From assembly GCA_022713905.1 (NCBI GenBank), contig JAIHTM010000118.1, positions 1-7,883 of the forward strand: DNA of 7,883 nucleotides. Reading direction: 5' to 3'. This document shows, piece after piece, positions 5,147 through 7,883 of the stretch. How positions within the stretch are numbered: position 1 is the stretch's first letter; the number at the start of each line of letters is the position of its first letter. The position numbers and the translations under genes were made by a program. The DNA is from Collinsella sp. Its GTDB lineage: Bacteria > Actinomycetota > Coriobacteriia > Coriobacteriales > Coriobacteriaceae. The notes beneath the pieces were generated by a model. It did no database searches and was not told where the DNA came from. It saw only the letters and a list, made by a program, of their open reading frames with translations.

Positions 5147-5787
5147 TGCCTGTCTCCTTGGGTGCCGGTTCGGATGATGTCGAGGTAGGCGGTGTAGTCG
5201 TTGATGTCCCGACGGATGCAGTCCTGGACTCGGCGGGTGCCTGCGTGGTTTTGGTAGGGGTTGCCGCCGATGGCTTGGTCGGCGAGGCGGAAGCTGGTGA
5301 GGTCGAGTTTTCTGTGGTGGAGCCCTTCGGCGATGGGGTGTTCGAGGTGGCGGCTGAGGTGCACGTCGAGCTGGCGCAGGTCGAAGTCCACGTTGGTTCC
5401 TGCGGGGTGGAGTGTGTATTGGCTGAGTTGGTCGTTGAGGAATTCGTGGATGTTGAGCGCGGTGTGCTTGTAGTCGTAGCCGGTCTTGGGTGCTTCGGCG
5501 CAGGCGAGCATGAGCCCGTTGGCGAGGTGCATTTCGTAGGCTTTGAGCATTTCGGGGTGGTTGGCCCAGTTGCGCACGTTGTCGGGGTGGACGATCAGGT
5601 GCAGGCTGTCGCCTCGGGTTTCGGCTTTCAGGTCGGTGACCTGCATGCCGACTTCCAGGAGTTCGCACTGATTGGGGTCGAGGCCGGTGGTTTCGGTGTC
5701 GATCCATAGGAGCATGTGGGGTTTGGCTGGCGGTTTTGGCGGGTTGAGGGGTTTGCCGCTGACGGTGATGTCGTGTTGGGTGTTCAT
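5143..5787 (-). CDS. DEDD-family 3'-5' exonuclease, oligoribonuclease-like
   Basis: A 214-residue exonuclease. Metal-ion catalysis in this family uses four acidic residues. Seen here: motif I LLWIDTETTGLDP with D30 and E32; motif II AGTNVDFDLRQL with D136 (aligning with AGNSIGQDRRFL of oligoribonuclease); an intermediate HHRKLDLTSFR (157-167) matching HYRYLDVSTLK of that enzyme; and motif III RRVQDCIRRDI with D189. The usual general-base His of motif III is replaced by Arg or Thr, depending on alignment. The first 24 residues are a Pro/Lys-rich lead that relatives lack. M25 is an alternative start, but ATG 5787 forms ATGA with the previous stop and has GAAAGG upstream. Probably acts on short oligonucleotides or in replication-associated repair. 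Confidence 0.88.
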   Translation of the reverse strand: MNTQHDITVSGKPLNPPKPPAKPHMLLWIDTETTGLDPNQCELLEVGMQVTDLKAETRGDSLHLIVHPDNVRNWANHPEMLKAYEMHLANGLMLACAEAPKTGYDYKHTALNIHEFLNDQLSQYTLHPAGTNVDFDLRQLDVHLSRHLEHPIAEGLHHRKLDLTSFRLADQAIGGNPYQNHAGTRRVQDCIRRDINDYTAYLDIIRTGTQGDRQ

Positions 5788-6188
5788 TGGTCGCCTTTCT
5801 TGATGTCGATGTGGGTGGGGAGGTCTTCGGGTGGCGGGCAGGGATGGCGTGTGCCGTCCTTGTTGAGCTGCTGCCAGCCGCCGGTGCGGTAGTAGACGGG
5901 TTGGCCGATGGGGTCGTCGCTCATGCTGACGAGGTAGCCGAGCTGGTAGGCGCGGTTGGGGTGGGCGTGCACCCAGCCGTGGCATCCGGTGGTGCCGCTG
6001 CCGCAGAGGGTGAGGAGGTTTTCGGGCTCGTGCAGGCGTTCGTAGCCGCTGCCGTGGCTGCGCATTCTGCGGTGGTGGATGCTGTACCCGCTCCACTCGG
6101 TGTCGATGCTGCGGCCGCAGATGGCGCATTTGCAGCCGTCCCTTGCGAGGACTTGCCGGCGGGTTTCGGTGGTGGGTTTTCGTTTCAT
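5784..6188 (-). CDS. HNH endonuclease (early region)
   Basis: A 134-residue HNH nuclease. The first zinc knuckle is CKCAICGRS (C19, C21, C24), the catalytic strand is YSIHHRRMRSHG (H38, H39), N57 lies in LHEPENLLTLCG, and the final part is GCHGWVHAHPNRAYQLGYLVS (C69, H70, H74, H76). This follows the common HNH core of actinobacterial phages closely, with the double His and the CG...GCHGWVH ending. The C-terminus is a Pro-rich tail. Start ATG 6188 overlaps the stop of the replication gene as ATGA, with GGAAAGGA upstream; the frame is open further upstream, but that sequence lies inside the replication gene. Its place in the replication block suggests a role in processing replicating DNA, or it may be a free-standing homing-type nuclease. 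Confidence 0.9.
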   Translation of the reverse strand: MKRKPTTETRRQVLARDGCKCAICGRSIDTEWSGYSIHHRRMRSHGSGYERLHEPENLLTLCGSGTTGCHGWVHAHPNRAYQLGYLVSMSDDPIGQPVYYRTGGWQQLNKDGTRHPCPPPEDLPTHIDIKKGDQ

Positions 6189-7189
6189 GGTTTTCCTTTC
6201 CGGTTGAGTTCCGTGACGACTCGTTCGGCGGCTTCGGTGGGGTCGATGCCGGTTTTGACGGCGGCCCAGAAGCTGCCGACGATCGAGCCTTCGAAGCTGC
6301 CTTCTGGCACTTGGCTGAGGATGTGCTCTTGCAGCCACTGCTCGTCGCAGATGCCCCACGTGTACCGGGGTTTGGCCGGTTTGGGCAGATGGTCGAGATA
6401 TGCGCCGTTGGAGAGCCATCGGCTCATGTTGGGCGCGTACTGGGGTCGGTCGATGGTTTTGGCGTAGGCGACGACGGCTCCGATGAGCTGCGCTTCCGTC
6501 ACGGCGGACGTGCCGTCGTGCCCGGCCACGGCTGCGGCCCACGCTTTCTCGGCTTCCCGTCGCGAGCCGGTGTGGCGTGGGTAGGCGTTCCACGCCGTGG
6601 CGAACGGGTCGGCCAACGCCCTGGCCTCGGCCTCGGCGACCGACGCGGTTTGCTTCGATCCCGGCCCGGAGGGGTCAGGGGAGGAAGAAGGCATGGTTTT
6701 GGTTTGGTTAGGTACGGTAGTGCTTCCTGTTTGCTTTGTTGAAGTTGAAGCAGTCTGCTTCGCGTCTGCTTCGTTTTGCTTCCTGTTTGCTTCGGCTTTC
6801 GCCCTGCGGGACTCGCCCGACGCCTTGCCTCCGGCGTGGCCGGCGACGACCTTCTTCTCGTGCAGTTCGGCGGCTTCTTCGGGCGTAAGCGGTTTCTTCT
6901 GGTTCTTGAAGCTGCCGAACACGGCGAGGCCGCGACGGGTCACGACCCTGTACACGCCTTCGCCGGCCTCCTCGAAGAGCCCGTTTTCAACGAGTTCGCG
7001 CACGAGTCTGACGGTGCCGCCCACGCTTCTGACGCGCTTGAGGTCGAAGGTGCCGTCGAACGAGTCCGGCCGCGTGTATATCTGGTGGTCGCACCACGTC
7101 ACCATCGTCGCGTACAGTCCGCGCGCGGCCATGCTGCTGTCCTGCACCGCAGGATCGAAACCGAAGGTGCTGTCGAAGTTCACAGACAT
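6185..7189 (-). CDS. Phage replication initiator-like protein
   Basis: A 334-residue protein. Residues 1-95 look like a winged-helix domain (SMAARGLYATMVTWCDHQ, DLKRVRSVGGTVRLVRELV, LFEEAGEGVYRVV). A low-complexity Gln/Lys/Ser/Thr linker spans about 100-194. Residues 195-268 carry the pattern 'PFATAWNAYPR', 'EAEKAWAAAV', 'LIGAVVAYAKT', 'YAPNMSRWLSNGAYLDHL', common at the C-terminus of phage replication initiators. A further helical segment follows. Such proteins bind the origin and recruit the host helicase. The linker DNA holds iteron-like repeats (6721-6793), so the origin may lie inside this gene, as in lambda O. ATG 7189 has GAAGG upstream. It is the first gene of the long leftward operon. 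Confidence 0.82.
   Translation of the reverse strand: MSVNFDSTFGFDPAVQDSSMAARGLYATMVTWCDHQIYTRPDSFDGTFDLKRVRSVGGTVRLVRELVENGLFEEAGEGVYRVVTRRGLAVFGSFKNQKKPLTPEEAAELHEKKVVAGHAGGKASGESRRAKAEANRKQNEADAKQTASTSTKQTGSTTVPNQTKTMPSSSPDPSGPGSKQTASVAEAEARALADPFATAWNAYPRHTGSRREAEKAWAAAVAGHDGTSAVTEAQLIGAVVAYAKTIDRPQYAPNMSRWLSNGAYLDHLPKPAKPRYTWGICDEQWLQEHILSQVPEGSFEGSIVGSFWAAVKTGIDPTEAAERVVTELNRKGKP
6651..6793. repeat. Iteron-like TGCTTC repeats inside the replication gene: candidate origin
   Basis: TGCTTC occurs at 6721, 6756, 6767, 6777 and 6788, with TGCTTT at 6732, an inverted copy GAAGCA at 6747-6752 and an outlying copy at 6651. Spacings inside the cluster are 11, 24, 11, 10 and 11 bases, close to one helical turn. 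A 16-base unit, TGCTTCCTGTTTGCTT, recurs exactly at 6721-6736 and 6777-6792, and GAAGCA-GTC-TGCTTC (6747-6761) is an inverted pair. The copies fall in all three codon positions of the gene, so they are not a by-product of a protein repeat. Less GC-rich DNA adjoins on the left (6697-6720). Position and layout fit an intragenic replication origin; that is inference. Confidence 0.6.
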
Positions 7190-7209
7190 GGCGCGCCGCC
7201 TTCACGACA

Positions 7210-7218
7210 TGCGATAAT
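7210..7218 (+). promoter_or_regulatory. Extended -10 promoter of the plus-strand gene
   Basis: TGCGATAAT fits TGnTATAAT with one change. It ends 6 bases before the ATG at 7225, which is where transcription would start, so the message is probably leaderless. No ribosome binding site precedes the gene, in agreement. Confidence 0.6.
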
Positions 7219-7224
7219 CGACTT

Positions 7225-7446
7225 ATGAGCAACGACAAGAAGACCCAGCGCTGCATGTGTGTGACGATTGATTTCGAGCAGCTTACGTTCGGTGAGCTGC
7301 GCAAGTTCGTCGAACTGACGGCAGATCGTGAGGACGATGAATTTGTGTGCGTCAACGACAATGACGGAGTGCCGGACGGCTTTATGGCGTATGTGGACGC
7401 AGAAACCATAGACGTCGTGCCAACCGATGAGACGTCGGAGCGCTGA
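7225..7446 (+). CDS. Small acidic protein on the opposite strand (moron-like cassette)
   Basis: A 73-residue, strongly acidic protein I do not recognise (runs such as REDDEF, NDNDG, DETSE; cysteines at 10, 12 and 42). It is the only gene on the plus strand and is head-to-head with the replication gene, 35 bases apart. It is flanked by its own promoter and a strong terminator. Its GC content is about 54% by count against about 63% in the replication gene beside it. These features fit a recently acquired, independently expressed 'moron' that could be active in the lysogen, for example against other phages or the host. Small acidic phage proteins are sometimes inhibitors of host nucleic-acid-binding systems, but nothing in the sequence shows which. 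No Shine-Dalgarno site is seen; translation from a leaderless mRNA is likely. Confidence 0.8.
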   Translation: MSNDKKTQRCMCVTIDFEQLTFGELRKFVELTADREDDEFVCVNDNDGVPDGFMAYVDAETIDVVPTDETSER

Positions 7447-7468
7447 TATCGACCACATCTTTTCCTGA

Positions 7469-7494
7469 GCCACCCCGTCGCGGGTGGCTTTTTT
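7469..7494 (+). terminator. Intrinsic terminator of the plus-strand gene
   Basis: GCCACCC (7469-7475) pairs perfectly with GGGTGGC (7482-7488) around a 6-base loop, followed by six T residues (7489-7494). It starts 22 bases past the stop at 7446. On the minus strand the hairpin is not followed by a T-run, so it serves the plus-strand gene. Confidence 0.9.
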
Positions 7495-7531
7495 GTTTGC
7501 CTGCTGCATATAAGCCTCTCTCAATGTGTGG

Positions 7532-7883
7532 TTACTTGATCTCGCCGGTGGTCGGATCGACGGCCTCTCCTCTGTCGGTCTCGTCAGCATCGTCGTCGGG
7601 ATCGGGATAGTCGGGCGCGCTTTCCTCGAACGTGGCGAGGCTGTCGTGGAGGTTGTCGTACAGGACCGCGCGGCGTGCGCCCTTCGGATAGGTGAGCAGC
7701 CGGTTGATGACCTCGGCGCAGTCGATGATGTGCTGCGCGAGCGCGTCCGTGTCGTACACGGCCTCGGTGTACGGGTCGATCTGGTGGAACTTGTCGAGGT
7801 AGGCGTCTTTGGTTTCGAGCTGCATCTTGTGGTTGACCGCGCGGCGGAAGTCCACGGCCGCCTGCTTGATCTTCGCGCACGAG
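7532..7883 (-). CDS. C-terminal part of an unrecognised phage protein (continues past the right edge)
   Basis: The frame is open to the window edge, giving 116 full residues before the stop at 7532-7534. A GTG at 7855 could be read as a start, but no convincing ribosome site precedes it and the frame continues through it (SCAKIKQAAVDFRRAVNHK), so I take this as the end of a longer gene. Visible: a helical stretch with many charges (DAYLDKFHQIDPYTEAVYD), a hydrophobic helix (LAQHIIDCAEVINRLL), then an acidic, Pro-rich tail (DYPDPDDDADETDRG) ending DPTTGEIK, a common ending of phage replication and recombination proteins. I cannot assign a family. Its 3' end faces the plus-strand gene's terminator. 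Confidence 0.75.
   Translation of the reverse strand, partial: SCAKIKQAAVDFRRAVNHKMQLETKDAYLDKFHQIDPYTEAVYDTDALAQHIIDCAEVINRLLTYPKGARRAVLYDNLHDSLATFEESAPDYPDPDDDADETDRGEAVDPTTGEIK

Noticed and set aside
5146..5709. Plus-strand open frame rich in Val and Gly, opposite the exonuclease
   Set aside because: Antisense shadow; the minus-strand frame has the DEDD motifs and proper start/stop overlaps.
6720..6795. TGCTTC repeats read as a CRISPR array or a protein repeat
   Set aside because: The units are only 6 bases with 4-5 base spacing, unlike CRISPR, and they occur in different codon phases, so they do not encode a regular peptide repeat.
7180..7590. Minus-strand open frames across the plus-strand gene
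   Set aside because: They cross the terminator hairpin and the promoter of the plus-strand gene; no ribosome site and no recognisable protein pattern.

Overview
This window is a segment of a temperate-type phage genome (prophage or free phage) of a high-GC actinobacterium, and I think Bifidobacterium is the most likely host. The actinobacterial call rests on the WhiB-like regulator, the GC-rich codon use, the small HNH gene next to the terminase genes, and the leaderless gene at the right. The genus is inference from general resemblance and needs a search to confirm. Almost everything is read from the minus strand, so the genome runs right to left here.

Right to left: the C-terminal part of an unrecognised protein enters from the right edge (7883-7532). 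A lone plus-strand gene follows (7225-7446), with its own extended -10 promoter and its own terminator. It is about 54% GC among neighbours near 63%, and it looks like an independently expressed 'moron' cassette. Then comes the main leftward early operon (7189 to 2880). It encodes a replication initiator-like protein with iteron-like repeats inside its own gene, an HNH nuclease, a DEDD-family 3'-5' exonuclease, a DUF3310 protein, a 23-residue microprotein, a small zinc-ribbon protein, an unknown protein, a single-pass membrane protein, a winged-helix protein, an unknown protein, a WhiB-like protein, another unknown and a small helix-turn-helix protein. Nine gene junctions in a row (6188 to 3766) are 4-base stop/start overlaps, and a tenth lies at 3062-3065, so the operon is tightly translationally coupled.

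A 144-base gap (2736-2879) follows. It holds two hairpins whose G-U pairs and extended -10 point to a short plus-strand RNA opposite to the operon. Next is a double zinc-finger/HTH protein (2735-1893), which could be the early-to-late switch regulator because of its position. After it come an intrinsic terminator, a tRNA-Ser(GCT), and a non-coding gap holding an 18-bp interrupted inverted repeat with an all-purine loop.

The left end is the DNA packaging module: HNH endonuclease, terminase small subunit and terminase large subunit, the last cut by the window edge. The large subunit carries Walker A, Walker B and the start of the nuclease domain. The stretch between Walker A and Walker B is only about half the usual length, which looks like an in-frame deletion and raises the question whether this phage can still package DNA.

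No integrase, repressor, CRISPR array or insertion sequence is visible. No gene-free stretch is longer than about 150 bases.
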